Assembly: GCF_000759715.1 (NCBI RefSeq)
Contig: NZ_BBLU01000007.1
Location: 42,979 to 106,978, forward strand
Length of the DNA: 64,000 nt
DNA from: Demequina mangrovi
GTDB taxonomy: Bacteria > Actinomycetota > Actinomycetes > Actinomycetales > Demequinaceae
Reading direction: 5' to 3'
Below the pieces are notes generated by a model. It did not search any database, had not been told where the DNA came from, and saw only the letters and a list, made by a program, of their open reading frames with translations. Of this stretch, positions 8,640 through 17,377 are shown in pieces (positions within the stretch are counted from its first letter, which is position 1; each line of letters opens with the position of its first letter). A program made the translations under genes and the position numbers.

Positions 8640-9370
8640 CGCGACTTCTTGTAGGCGGACACGACCTCCTTGGGGTCGCCGTCCATCTTGAGCGTGCCGT
8701 GGTCGATCCACAGCACGCGGGTGCAGGTGTCCATGATCGACCGCATCGAGTGGCTCACCAGGAAGACCGTCCCCGCCTGCTCGCGGAGGTCGCGGATGCG
8801 CTGCTCGCTCTTCGCCCGGAAGTCCTTGTCTCCTACCGCGAGGGCCTCGTCGACCAGGAGGATCTGGTGGTCGCGTGAGATCGCGATCGAGAACCGCAGG
8901 CGCGCGGCCATGCCCGAGGAGTAGGCCTTCATGGGAAGGTCGATGAACTCGCGGATGCCGGAGAAGTCGACGATGTCGTCGCGGCGCGACTCGACCTCCG
9001 AGGGCGTCATCCCGAGCGCCAGCCCGCCGAGCATGACGTTGCGGTCGCCGGTGAGGTCGCCGATGAGAGCCGCGTTGACGCCGAGAAGGGCCGGCCGCGA
9101 CGCGGCGTAGACCGCACCGCGGGCGGGGGTGTGGAGCCCGGCGATCGAACGCATGAGGGTGGACTTGCCCGAGCCGTTGTGGCCGATGACCCCGATCGAC
9201 TCGCCCTCGTGGACGACGAACGAGACGCCCTTGAGCGCGTGCACCACCCGGACGCCGCGCTGGCGCTGCATGAGCGCGCGCCTGTCGTTCGCGGCCTTGC
9301 CGGAGGCGAAGGTCTTGTAGTCGATGTGGAGGTTGTCGACGACAACCGTGGGCTTGCTGGCCTCAGTCAC
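8636..9370 (-). CDS. wzt: Polysaccharide ABC exporter, ATP-binding subunit (Wzt/TagH type)
   Basis: This 244-residue ATPase has a Walker A GHNGSGKST, signature YSSGMAARL and Walker B ILLVDEALAVGD. The LLVDEALAVGD form and the start VVVDNLHIDY are typical of ATPases that export O-antigen, teichoic acid or capsule. It lacks the C-terminal carbohydrate-binding extension seen in some Wzt proteins, so chain-length or end-group selection may lie elsewhere. It pairs with the permease encoded just upstream. The start GTG overlaps the permease stop by 8 nt. Confidence 0.92.
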   Translation of the reverse strand: MTEASKPTVVVDNLHIDYKTFASGKAANDRRALMQRQRGVRVVHALKGVSFVVHEGESIGVIGHNGSGKSTLMRSIAGLHTPARGAVYAASRPALLGVNAALIGDLTGDRNVMLGGLALGMTPSEVESRRDDIVDFSGIREFIDLPMKAYSSGMAARLRFSIAISRDHQILLVDEALAVGDKDFRAKSEQRIRDLREQAGTVFLVSHSMRSIMDTCTRVLWIDHGTLKMDGDPKEVVSAYKKSR

Positions 9371-10226
9371 GTCCGTAGCGCTCCTCAGCCGTCCAGAAGA
9401 AGTAGATGCCAGCGAAGAAGAACACGATCGCCGCGACGACGGAGACGATCACCATCTGCTGGGTGAAAGGCTGATCGGTGAGCAGCGCGTACCGGATGAG
9501 CGAGATGTAGTCATGCACCGGGTTGAGCTGCGCGACGGTCATCATCCACTCGGGCTTGTCCGCGAGCACCTGCTCCATCGAGTAGAAGATCCCGGTGAGG
9601 TACATCAGCAGTCGCGTGAGGATCGGGATGATCTGCGTGACGTCGCGCAGGTGCACCGTGAGGCGGGCGGCGATGAGCGCGACGCCGAAGTTGAACATCG
9701 TCATCAGCACCAGCACGAACGGCACCGCGAGCCACTCCCATGAGGGCAGCTCTCCGAAGCCGATGAGGATCACCGCGAGCACGGCCATCATCGGCACGAG
9801 CTCGAATATCTGGCGGATCACGGCGGACAGCGGCAGCAGCATGCGCGGGAAGCTCAGGCTGCGGACCAGCGACGTGTTGCCCGTGATCGCTCGCGCACCC
9901 TGATTGAACGACTGCGAGAAGTACGTGAAGATGAAGAACCCGGTCACCAGGTAGGGGATGAAGTTCTCACCCTCGCGCGTCGAGCGCGGCATGATCACAC
10001 CGAAGACGAGGCCGTAGACCGCGGACTGCAGCAGCGGGTTGAGCACCACCCACAGCAGACCGAGCCGGTTCTGCGCGAGGTTGGCCTCGATCCTGTACCG
10101 CGCGAGCTTCGTGGCGAAATGGCGGCGGTCCCACAGCTCGCGCAGGTACGCCGGCAGGGGCTGTCTGGCGCCCACGCGCGGCAACCCTGCCTCCCGCGCA
10201 AGCGCGGCGTAGTCGATCTCGGTCAC
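9363..10226 (-). CDS. wzm: Polysaccharide ABC exporter, permease (Wzm/TagG type)
   Basis: The protein has 287 residues and the ABC-2 exporter layout: a cytoplasmic N-terminus, six likely membrane segments (from NPLLQSAVYGLVFGV to VVAAIVFFFAGIYFFW) and the family segment RYRIEANLAQNRLG before the first membrane span. It would carry a lipid-linked glycan across the membrane with the ATPase encoded downstream. The GTG start has GGAG 4-5 nt upstream. It lies 21 nt after the glycosyltransferase gene in the same operon. Confidence 0.92.
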   Translation of the reverse strand: MTEIDYAALAREAGLPRVGARQPLPAYLRELWDRRHFATKLARYRIEANLAQNRLGLLWVVLNPLLQSAVYGLVFGVIMPRSTREGENFIPYLVTGFFIFTYFSQSFNQGARAITGNTSLVRSLSFPRMLLPLSAVIRQIFELVPMMAVLAVILIGFGELPSWEWLAVPFVLVLMTMFNFGVALIAARLTVHLRDVTQIIPILTRLLMYLTGIFYSMEQVLADKPEWMMTVAQLNPVHDYISLIRYALLTDQPFTQQMVIVSVVAAIVFFFAGIYFFWTAEERYGRD

Positions 10227-10247
10227 ACGTCTCCTCGGGGTGAAGCC

Positions 10248-11288
10248 TCAACGTCCTGCGAAGGCGTTGTGCCCCCTGCTCGGCATGAGGATACCCAAGA
10301 CGCATCCGACACCCCAAGAGAGGTGCATGGTGGGAAGCACGCCGAGCAGCCTCCAGCGCACCCCGCCGGGCACGGATGCGCGCAGCGCGGTCAGCAGCAC
10401 CCACGCGCCGTAGACGAGGTACGGGAGCGCACCGAGGACGCGCAGCGCGACCCCGACGGCACCGGGCACCAGGCCGCCGACGAGCAGCGCGAGCAGCCCG
10501 AACGCGAGCGCCGCGACGAGCACCGGAGGCACGAAGTACCGCAGAGGGACGCGGCCCTTGAGCCGGCGGATGATCTCCCCGCGCCAGCGGCCCGAGGCGT
10601 GGAACTGCTTCGCGAGCGCCTGCACCGAGGAGCGCGGGCGGTAGACCACGTCGAGCGCCGGCTCGAACCACACGAGGCCCCCGCGCGCGATGAGCCGGCG
10701 GTTGAGGTCCCAGTCCTCGCCGCGCGACAGAGTCTCGTCGAAGCCGCCGATGCCGAGCACCGCGGCGCGGTCGAAGACTCCCAGGTACGCCGACTCGGCC
10801 GGGCCGGCCTCGCCGCCCGTGTGATAGACCGCTCCGCCCAGGCCGCCCGGCGAGTTGTAGCCCCACGCGACCGCCTGCTCGTAGGGAGTGACGCCCTCGG
10901 CGTGCATGCGACCGCCCAGGTTGACCGCACCGGCCGCGCGCAGCGAGCGCAGCGCCGTGACGGCGTAGCCCTCGGGCAGCACCGAGTGCGCGTCGACGCG
11001 GATCACCACGGGGAAGCGAGCCTCGGTGATGCCGATGTTCATCGACATCGAGATCGCGTTGCGCGGGTTGTGCAGCACGCGGATCTCGGGGTGCGCGGCC
11101 GCGAGGCCGGCGACCACCTGGTCCGTGCGATCCGTGGAGGCGCCGAGGACCAGCAGGAGCTCGCGCTCGTCGAGCCCGTCCTGCGCGAGGACGCTCGCGA
11201 CCGCGGTCGCGACGTAGTCCTCCTCGTTCAGCACGGGCATGACGAAGGACGCGCGCAGCGGCGCGCCCGCGGAGGATGCGGGTGTCAC
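10248..11288 (-). CDS. Membrane-bound GT2 glycosyltransferase
   Basis: The protein has 346 residues. It opens with a GT2 catalytic domain: SFVMPVLNEEDYV, then the DAH triad (VIRVDAHSVLPEGY) as the metal-binding DxD equivalent, and GGFDETLSRGEDWDLNRRL as the acceptor-side ED motif. Three to four hydrophobic segments follow in the last 110 residues, as in ExoA-like succinoglycan glycosyltransferases. It likely adds an early sugar to a lipid carrier at the membrane. The GTG start at 11288 overlaps the hisC stop (GTGA), which ties its translation to that gene. Confidence 0.85.
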   Translation of the reverse strand: MTPASSAGAPLRASFVMPVLNEEDYVATAVASVLAQDGLDERELLLVLGASTDRTDQVVAGLAAAHPEIRVLHNPRNAISMSMNIGITEARFPVVIRVDAHSVLPEGYAVTALRSLRAAGAVNLGGRMHAEGVTPYEQAVAWGYNSPGGLGGAVYHTGGEAGPAESAYLGVFDRAAVLGIGGFDETLSRGEDWDLNRRLIARGGLVWFEPALDVVYRPRSSVQALAKQFHASGRWRGEIIRRLKGRVPLRYFVPPVLVAALAFGLLALLVGGLVPGAVGVALRVLGALPYLVYGAWVLLTALRASVPGGVRWRLLGVLPTMHLSWGVGCVLGILMPSRGHNAFAGR

Positions 11289-12382
11289 GCGCGGCCCGGC
11301 CACGTCGCGAGGCGCGCGAGGAACGCGTCGTTCTCCGCGGGGGCGCCGATGGTGACGCGCACGCCCTCGCCCACGAACGGGCGCACGAGCACGGCCGGGT
11401 CCGCGCCGCCGAGGTGTGCGGCGAGGTCCGCGGTCGCGTCGCCGACGGCGAGCCACACGAAGTTGCCCTGCGCGTCGGGCACGTCCCAGCCGGCGGCGAG
11501 GAGCGCCGCGACCACGCGGTCGCGCTCGGCGACGATGTGCGCGGCGCGCTCCTCGAGCTCGTCGCGGGCGTCGAGCGACGTGATCGCGGCGAGCTGCGCG
11601 GGGCCGGACACGGAGAACGGGGTCACGCAGGCGCGGACGGGCGCGACGAGCGCCTCGGGACCCACCGCATAGCCCACGCGCAGGCCCGCGAGGCCGTAGG
11701 CCTTGGAGAAGGTACGCAGCAGCATGAGGTTGGGGTACCGGTCGAGCGACGCGGGACCGTCCGCGACGTCCTCGGCGCGCACGTACTCGAGGTAGGCCTC
11801 GTCGAGGACCACGAGCACACGCGACGGCACCGACGCCATGAACGAGTCGAGCTCGGCCTGCGACAGCGTCGGACCGGTGGGGTTGTTGGGCGAGCACAGC
11901 ATGACGACGCGCGTGCGCGAGGTCACCGCGGCCGCCATCGCGCCGAGGTCGTGGCGCGCGTCGGACGTGAGCGGCACCATGACGGGCTCCGCGCCCGCGA
12001 TGCGCGTGAGGATCGGGTAGGCCTCGAAGCTGCGCCAGGCGAACATGACCTCGTCCCCGGGACCCGTGTACGCCTGCAGGATGTGCGCGAGCACCGCGAC
12101 CGAGCCGGCGCCGACGACCACCTCGGCGGGCTCGCGGCCCACCTCGCGCGCGATGCGCGCCGTGACCTCGGATGCACCCATGTCGGGGTAGCGGTTGATG
12201 CCGCGCGCGGCGCCCTCGAGCGCCTCGATCACCGACGGCAGCGGCGCGTCGGGGCTCTCGTTGGAGGAGAGCTTCACGGGCGGGGCCGCGTCGGCGGTGC
12301 CGCGGGCGCCGGGCACGTAGGGCGGAAGCGCCGCGATGGCGGGGCGGGCGGCGGGCAGGTCTGTCATGTGCGCGTCGGGCAT
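11285..12382 (-). CDS. hisC: Histidinol-phosphate / aromatic aminotransferase
   Basis: This is a fold-type I PLP aminotransferase. Key segments are KLSSNESPDAPLPSV near the N-terminus, MLCSPNNPTGP, VVLDEAYLEYV, and RTFSKAYGLAGLRVGY, whose Lys binds PLP. The length (365 residues from the ATG at 12382) is normal. In actinobacteria such stand-alone HisC copies often act on aromatic keto acids (Pat) as well as histidinol phosphate; the sequence alone does not decide. It is not in a his operon but is coupled to the glycan genes through a GTGA overlap. The start may instead be the ATG at 12367; neither has a clear Shine-Dalgarno site. Confidence 0.85.
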   Translation of the reverse strand: MPDAHMTDLPAARPAIAALPPYVPGARGTADAAPPVKLSSNESPDAPLPSVIEALEGAARGINRYPDMGASEVTARIAREVGREPAEVVVGAGSVAVLAHILQAYTGPGDEVMFAWRSFEAYPILTRIAGAEPVMVPLTSDARHDLGAMAAAVTSRTRVVMLCSPNNPTGPTLSQAELDSFMASVPSRVLVVLDEAYLEYVRAEDVADGPASLDRYPNLMLLRTFSKAYGLAGLRVGYAVGPEALVAPVRACVTPFSVSGPAQLAAITSLDARDELEERAAHIVAERDRVVAALLAAGWDVPDAQGNFVWLAVGDATADLAAHLGGADPAVLVRPFVGEGVRVTIGAPAENDAFLARLATWPGRA

Positions 12383-12411
12383 GGGTAACAGGATCGCACC
12401 CTCATGGAACA

Positions 12412-12807
12412 ATGACGGCCATGCGCTTCGTCCTCCTGTCCGCGGTCACCGCCGTCGCCGTCTGGCTGGTCACGTTCCTGCCCCTCGATGTCGAGGTCTC
12501 CGGAGGGGACGCGGGCCCGTGGGCGCGCATCGGCGTCTTCCTGCTCGTGGGCGCCGTGATGGCCGCCGCGAACCTCATCCTCAAGCCGATCGTCGACGCG
12601 CTCGCGCTGCCCATCAAGATCCTCACGCTGGGCCTGTTCTCCCTCGTGGTGTTCTGGTTCATGCTGTGGGTGACCGCGTGGCTCACCACGCTGGTGCCGT
12701 GGGCGGAGCTCACCATCGGCGGCTTCTGGTCCACGCTGGGCGCGGCGCTGCTCATCAGCATCATCACGTCGATCCTGTCCGCGGTGATCCCCGGCGCGCG
12801 TCGCTGA
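12412..12807 (+). CDS. Four-TM phage-holin-family (DUF/TMS IV) membrane protein
   Basis: The protein is 131 residues from ATG 12412, or 128 from ATG 12421. It is almost entirely hydrophobic, with four membrane segments; the conserved central motif NLILKPIVDALALPIKILTLGLF identifies the mycobacterial 4-TMS holin-like family (PF04020). Despite the name these are usually chromosomal membrane proteins of unknown role. The second ATG lies 7 nt after AACAAT, which would suit a leaderless transcript. It is divergent from hisC, sharing a very short intergenic space. Confidence 0.85.
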   Translation: MTAMRFVLLSAVTAVAVWLVTFLPLDVEVSGGDAGPWARIGVFLLVGAVMAAANLILKPIVDALALPIKILTLGLFSLVVFWFMLWVTAWLTTLVPWAELTIGGFWSTLGAALLISIITSILSAVIPGARR

Positions 12808-12816
12808 CCCCTCGCG

Positions 12817-14085
12817 TCACCCGGTGACCGGGCGGAACGTCCGGATGGTCGAGCGCCCGCCCACGAGCATCGGGGCCGCGCCGTCGAGCCACGCCTCCGT
12901 CGACGGCGTGAGGCCCTCGTCGACCAGCCTCGCGGTCTGCCGGTAGCCGGGCAGCCCGTGCGCCTGGAGCACGGTGTGCGAGGCGTCGGGCGCATCGTCC
13001 TGCAGGCTGTGGCGCCGGTCGTGCGTCACCGTCGTGCGGTTCGGGCTCGGGTCGTTGGCGCGTCCGTCGAGCCCGGGCACGAGGTCGCGCAGGTTCTCGA
13101 GGTGCAGCGCCTCCGTGGAGCTCGGGATCGCGATCCGCCCGGTGGGCGACCCCGCGGTCACCACCTGCGTGATCCGGAAGGCGCCCCCGAGCGCCGAGGC
13201 GACCACGCTCGCGATCATGCCGCCCTGGCTGTGCCCGACGAGCATGACGGGCTCGTCCGCGCGGACGCCCGCGCCGCGCAGCGCGTCGACCACGGACGCC
13301 GCGGCGTCGCTCCATCCGCCGCGCACCGCGGCGAGGTCGGCCTCGAGGTCGGCGGGGTTGCCGCCGAGCAGCCCCCAGTCCTGCGTGCTCGGGATGTAGA
13401 CGATGTGCCGCGGCCCGTCCGCGCCCTCCAGCGTCTCCACCGCCACCGAGCCGTCCCTGATCCCCTCGAGCCACGTGAGCCTGCCCAAGAGCTCCTCGAC
13501 CGAGGCGGGCGCCGTGGTGGTGGGGATCAGGGTGGCGGGGCGCGCGCCGGCGAACTCGGGCTCGAGCAGATGCTCCGCGCCGCGGACCGCCATGAGGAGG
13601 TCGTCGACCAGGGCGTCGTAGCGCTCCTCCATCGCGCCGAGCTTCGCGCTGACCGTGGCGCGGTTGACCGAGCCCGTGGTCGGCATCTCGGGCAGCGCGC
13701 CGACGAGGCCGACAACGCCGCCGGTGACCGTCTCGCGGAGGACCCGCCAGGCGGTCCCCAGGGAGTCGCCCACGATGTCGAGGCCGTACGAGAAGGTGCT
13801 CACGCCGTGATGCGCCTCCGCCTCCGCGGCCCGGTACGCCTCGACCGCCGTGGCGAGCAGCATCGCGAGGTCGCGCAGCGCATCGGCCTCGCGCGTGCAC
13901 GCCACCGCGGAGGGCTGGAGGCTCGCGCCGGCCGGCGCGCCCAGCAGCGACGCGGTCGCGAGCGCGCGCCCCGCAAGATCGAGCTCGTCCGCCGCCTCGC
14001 GCAGCGCACCCTCGGCGATCTCGAGGTCGGCGAGCACCGCGACCGTGCCGCCGCGCCCGCCCATGGTCCACGCGGGCTCGCTCAC
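12817..14085 (-). CDS. Alpha/beta-hydrolase with N-terminal helical domain
   Basis: The protein has 422 residues. The first 200 are Ala-rich and helical, resembling the WXG100/DUF-type helical domains of secreted actinobacterial proteins. The C-terminal half is an alpha/beta-hydrolase with the nucleophile elbow GHSQGG (Ser286) after HIVYIPSTQDW. A late acidic residue (LRDLVPGLDG) and a C-terminal His (DRRHSL or DASHTVLQAHG) could complete a triad. The substrate is unknown. The start is a GTG overlapping the stop of the small gene upstream (GTGA); an ATG at 14100 is possible. Confidence 0.78.
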   Translation of the reverse strand: MSEPAWTMGGRGGTVAVLADLEIAEGALREAADELDLAGRALATASLLGAPAGASLQPSAVACTREADALRDLAMLLATAVEAYRAAEAEAHHGVSTFSYGLDIVGDSLGTAWRVLRETVTGGVVGLVGALPEMPTTGSVNRATVSAKLGAMEERYDALVDDLLMAVRGAEHLLEPEFAGARPATLIPTTTAPASVEELLGRLTWLEGIRDGSVAVETLEGADGPRHIVYIPSTQDWGLLGGNPADLEADLAAVRGGWSDAAASVVDALRGAGVRADEPVMLVGHSQGGMIASVVASALGGAFRITQVVTAGSPTGRIAIPSSTEALHLENLRDLVPGLDGRANDPSPNRTTVTHDRRHSLQDDAPDASHTVLQAHGLPGYRQTARLVDEGLTPSTEAWLDGAAPMLVGGRSTIRTFRPVTG

Positions 14086-14291
14086 GGCGCCGCCTGCCAT
14101 GCGGGGGCCGAGGTCGCCTCCTGAAGCGTGCCGCTGAGCGCGGTGACGCGCCAGGCGGCATCGGACAGCTGCCCGCGGTACCGCTCGCCGTGGATCCCCT
14201 GCCACTCCGCGCGCCTCGCCGCGATGAGCCGCGCATGCGCGATGTCGATCGAGAGCCGGGCTCGCGCGATCAGCGCGGTGACGTCATCCAT
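14082..14291 (-). CDS. Small helical protein, partner of the hydrolase
   Basis: This 69-residue ORF begins MDDVTALIARARLSID and is predicted to be two helices joined by a short WQG-containing turn (AEWQGIHGERYRGQ). A W-x-G turn between helices recalls WXG100 proteins, but it is shorter than the usual 100 residues. Its stop overlaps the GTG start of the hydrolase, and the hydrolase itself has a helical N-terminus, so the two may pair or be co-secreted. The identification as a WXG-like protein is inference. Confidence 0.6.
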   Translation of the reverse strand: MDDVTALIARARLSIDIAHARLIAARRAEWQGIHGERYRGQLSDAAWRVTALSGTLQEATSAPAWQAAP

Positions 14292-14416
14292 GCGGCGACG
14301 CTAGGCGCGCTCCCCGCCCGCGCACCCCGGGACGATGCGGCGCCTGGGGACGCCGCGCATCGTCCACCCGCCCGGGGACAGCGCCGCCGGAGCCGGCGAC
14401 GCCCGTGCGTGGAAGA

Positions 14417-15835
14417 ATGTGCGGCGTGAACGACTGGACCTCCCTCGCCGACCTTGAGCCCTCCATCGCCCTCGGACCCCTGGACGGCCGCTACCGCGGC
14501 GCGGTCGCGGGCCTGGTCGACCACCTCTCGGAGCCCGCGCTCAACCGCATGCGCCTCCACGTCGAGGTCGAGTGGTTCATCCACCTGTGCGCCTCCGACG
14601 CCGTGCCCGGCGCGCGTCCGCTCACCGACGAGGAGATCGACCTCCTCCGGGCGATCCCCGCGGGCTTCGGCGCCGCCGGCATCGCGGAGCACGCCGACAT
14701 CGAGCGCATCACCGTTCACGACGTCAAGGCGGTCGAGTACTACATCAAGCGCCGGATCGAGGGCACGTCGCTCGACCCGCTGCGCGAGCTGGTGCACTTC
14801 GCGTGCACGTCGGAGGACATCAACAACCTCTCGTACGCGCTCATGATCAAGGGCGCCGTCGAGGACGTGTGGCTGCCCGCCGCCTCGGCCCTGGTCGCGC
14901 AGGTCGCGGACATGGGCCGCGAGGCGAAGGCGATCCCGATGCTGTCGCGCACGCACGGCCAGACGGCCACGCCCACCACGCTGGGCAAGGAGTTCGCGGT
15001 GCTCGCGCACCGCCTGGGCCGCCAGGTGCGCCGCGTCGAGGCGCAGGAGCACCTGGGCAAGATCAACGGCGCGACCGGCACCTTCGGCGCCCACACCGCC
15101 GCGGCGCCCGGCACCGACTGGATCGAGGTGTCGCGCACGTTCGTCGAGGGCCTGGGCCTCACCTGGAACCCGCTCACCACGCAGATCGAGTCGCACGACT
15201 GGCAGGCCGAGCTCTACGCGGACGTCGCGCGCTTCGGCCGCATCCTGCACAACCTCGCGACCGACGTGTGGACCTACGTCTCGCTCGGCTACTTCGCGCA
15301 GGCGACCACCAAGGGCTCGATCGGCTCGTCGGCGATGCCGCACAAGATCAACCCCATCCGCTTCGAGAACGCCGAGGCGAACCTCGAGATCTCGGCCGCG
15401 CTGTTCGACACGCTCGGCGCGACTCTCGTGACCTCGCGCCTCCAGCGCGACCTCACCGACTCGAGCTCGCAGCGCAACATCGGCGTCGCGTTCGGCCACT
15501 CGCTGCTCGCGATCGACAACGTGCGCCGCGGCCTGGGCACCCTCTCGGTGAACGAGGCGGCGCTCGCCGCGGACCTCGACGCCTCGTGGGAGGTGCTCGC
15601 GGAGCCGATCCAGTCGGCCATGCGCGCCGCCGCCGTCGCCGGCGTCGAGGGCATGGAGGACCCGTACGAGCGGCTCAAGGAGCTCACGCGCGGACACTCG
15701 ATCGACGCGGAGGCCATCCGGACGTTCGTGGGCGGCCTCGGGCTGCCCGCGGAGACCTCGGCGCGGCTCGCGGCGCTCACCCCCGGCACCTACGTGGGTC
15801 TCGCCGAGAAGCTGGTCGACGACTACCTCGCCTGA
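14417..15835 (+). CDS. purB: Adenylosuccinate lyase
   Basis: PurB cleaves SAICAR and adenylosuccinate to release fumarate, in purine synthesis. The sequence shows the fumarase/aspartase-family flexible signature loop GSSAMPHKINPIRFEN, the catalytic-loop segment SRTHGQTATPTTLG and the start LGPLDGRYRG typical of this family. Length is about 470 residues, as expected for the long form. The ATG at 14417 is used; a GTG at 14426, 5 nt after GAATGT, could be the true start of a leaderless message. It is transcribed away from the hydrolase pair and convergent with the sigma-factor pair. Confidence 0.97.
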   Translation: MCGVNDWTSLADLEPSIALGPLDGRYRGAVAGLVDHLSEPALNRMRLHVEVEWFIHLCASDAVPGARPLTDEEIDLLRAIPAGFGAAGIAEHADIERITVHDVKAVEYYIKRRIEGTSLDPLRELVHFACTSEDINNLSYALMIKGAVEDVWLPAASALVAQVADMGREAKAIPMLSRTHGQTATPTTLGKEFAVLAHRLGRQVRRVEAQEHLGKINGATGTFGAHTAAAPGTDWIEVSRTFVEGLGLTWNPLTTQIESHDWQAELYADVARFGRILHNLATDVWTYVSLGYFAQATTKGSIGSSAMPHKINPIRFENAEANLEISAALFDTLGATLVTSRLQRDLTDSSSQRNIGVAFGHSLLAIDNVRRGLGTLSVNEAALAADLDASWEVLAEPIQSAMRAAAVAGVEGMEDPYERLKELTRGHSIDAEAIRTFVGGLGLPAETSARLAALTPGTYVGLAEKLVDDYLA

Positions 15836-15845
15836 CCCGCCGCGT

Positions 15846-15902
15846 CCCCGTGGTACATGAGGGCCGGTTCCGAGCGTTTCTGGGCACTCATGTCCCACGG
15901 GG
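15846..15902. repeat. Imperfect 16-bp inverted repeat after purB
   Basis: Left arm 15846-15861 and right arm 15887-15902 are complementary at 15 of 16 positions, with a 25-nt loop. No T-run follows on either strand. It lies between two convergent genes and could act as a bidirectional terminator. It also resembles the sequence near 63.9 kb (CCGTGG...GTCCCA...GGGGAG), so it may be a member of a dispersed repeat. Confidence 0.6.
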
Positions 15903-15929
15903 AGACATGACGGCGGCGCACCGGCTGCG

Positions 15930-16835
15930 TCACTCGTCGCAGATGAGGGGGCCGGAGACGATCGCGTCGAGCGGCGCCGTGACGTCGTCGCCCCTCGCCG
16001 TCGAGCCGTCCGCGGCGATGCTCACCGTGGTGACGCCGAGCCACTCGAACGCCGCGACGCCGTCCGCGCCCGCGGAGACCGTCTCCGTGCTGCCGTCCGG
16101 GAAGCGCACCTCCAGCTCGTCGCCCGGAGCTCCCGTCATCTCGAGCGCCGGCTCGACCGTCCACGTGTCGATGAGCGTCCACGTCCGCTCGGCCGGCTCG
16201 TCGTCGTCGCTCAGCAGCGCGTCCAGGTCGACGAGCCAGTACACGGGATCCGAGGGCCGCGTCATCTGCGGGTCGGAGTAGCTCTCGCCGCTCGACCACC
16301 CGCCCTCGGGCGTCTCGATCTCGATCCTGATCCGCTCGTCCGTCCAGACGAACCCGAGGCCGAGCGTCTCGCCCGAGGCGAGCTCCACCTCGGCGCGGCC
16401 GTCCGCGTCGGTCTCGACGCCGACGAGCGCACGGTCCTCGACCGCGAAGGTGAGCGTCTCGTCGACGTCCCCGAAGCCGACGTCGAGGGTGAGCGAGTCG
16501 TCCCACAGCTCCGCGAAGACGTCCTGAGTCCGGAACGAGAAGAGCGGACCGCCGCTCATCTCCTCGGCCCACGCGAAATCGAGAGTCGACGCCTCCGCGG
16601 GCACGCACGAGAGCGAGGCCGCGGGCACGGGCTCGCGCGGCGCGGCCAGCTGCGCGACCCCGAGTACCAGGGCACCCGCGGCGGCAGCCGAGCCGCCGAG
16701 GACGGCCGAGCGGGCCCGCCGTCGCCTGCGCACGCCGGCGGCGACGGCCGCGCCACGACGCTCCGCGAAGTCGCTCGCGGCGCCCGCCTCCTCGTCGACC
16801 GCGGCGGTCAGCATGCTCTCGAGCCCGCTCATCAT
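15930..16835 (-). CDS. Membrane-anchored partner of the ECF sigma factor
   Basis: The protein has 301 residues: a short cytoplasmic N-terminus with an Arg-rich run, one membrane span at about residues 45-63 (SAVLGGSAAAAGALVLGVAQ), then a long acidic extracytoplasmic part ending in LICDE. The outer part has two Cys (near SLSCVPAEAS and the C-terminal LICDE) that could form a disulfide. Its start overlaps the sigma gene stop (ATGA), with a GAGGGGGAC Shine-Dalgarno region. The layout suggests an anti-sigma factor or signal sensor, but I see no zinc-binding HxxxCxxC motif, so the anti-sigma role is inferred from position. Confidence 0.65.
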   Translation of the reverse strand: MMSGLESMLTAAVDEEAGAASDFAERRGAAVAAGVRRRRRARSAVLGGSAAAAGALVLGVAQLAAPREPVPAASLSCVPAEASTLDFAWAEEMSGGPLFSFRTQDVFAELWDDSLTLDVGFGDVDETLTFAVEDRALVGVETDADGRAEVELASGETLGLGFVWTDERIRIEIETPEGGWSSGESYSDPQMTRPSDPVYWLVDLDALLSDDDEPAERTWTLIDTWTVEPALEMTGAPGDELEVRFPDGSTETVSAGADGVAAFEWLGVTTVSIAADGSTARGDDVTAPLDAIVSGPLICDE

Positions 16836-17377
16836 CGTCCCCCTCTCGCGCTCGCCCCGACGGGCACGGTCTCGACCGGCTCCCACGAGACCTCGGTGCG
16901 CAGCACCTCGGCGAGCCGAGCCGAGGCGTCCGAGAGGTAGCGCTTCACGGTGCCCTCGGCGAGCCGCAGCTCGTGCGCGATCTGGGGCACCGTGAGGTCG
17001 TCGTAGAACCGCAGGACGATGCACGCGCGCTCGCGCGGGGGCAGCGTCGCCAGAGCGGCCCGCACGTCGAGCGCCGCGGCGGCGTCGGGCTCGCGATCCA
17101 CCTGCTCGGCGGCTCGTGCCAGCCTCTCCTGCGCGGCCTCGCGGGAGCGCCGCGAGCGCAACCGGTCGATGAAGACGCTCGGGATGGCGCGGCGCACGTA
17201 CGCCTCGGCACGATCCGCGTCGGGGAAGCGCCGCCCACGGGAGAACGAGCGGACGAGCGCGTCCTGGAGCACGTCCTCGGCCTCGGCGGAGTCACCGGTG
17301 AGCAGGCGTGCGTACGCGAGCAGGCGTGGCGCACGCTCGCGCATCACCTGGTCGAGCACCGGCTCCCATCGCGCCAC
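16832..17377 (-). CDS. ECF RNA polymerase sigma factor (SigE family)
   Basis: The protein has 181 residues. It has region 2 (LTGDSAEAEDVLQDALVRSF, then RRFPDADRAEAYVRR) and region 4 (LPPRERACIVLRFYDDLTV...LAEGTVKRYLSDA) with no region 3, as in ECF sigma factors of the actinobacterial SigE type. The GTG start at 17377 has GGAGGGG 4 nt upstream. It is coupled to the membrane protein gene that follows, which is probably its regulator. The target promoters are unknown. Confidence 0.9.
   Translation of the reverse strand: MARWEPVLDQVMRERAPRLLAYARLLTGDSAEAEDVLQDALVRSFSRGRRFPDADRAEAYVRRAIPSVFIDRLRSRRSREAAQERLARAAEQVDREPDAAAALDVRAALATLPPRERACIVLRFYDDLTVPQIAHELRLAEGTVKRYLSDASARLAEVLRTEVSWEPVETVPVGASARGGR

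Noticed and set aside
12412..12807. Prophage from the holin-family gene
   Set aside because: The family is a common chromosomal membrane protein in actinobacteria, and no other phage genes are near.
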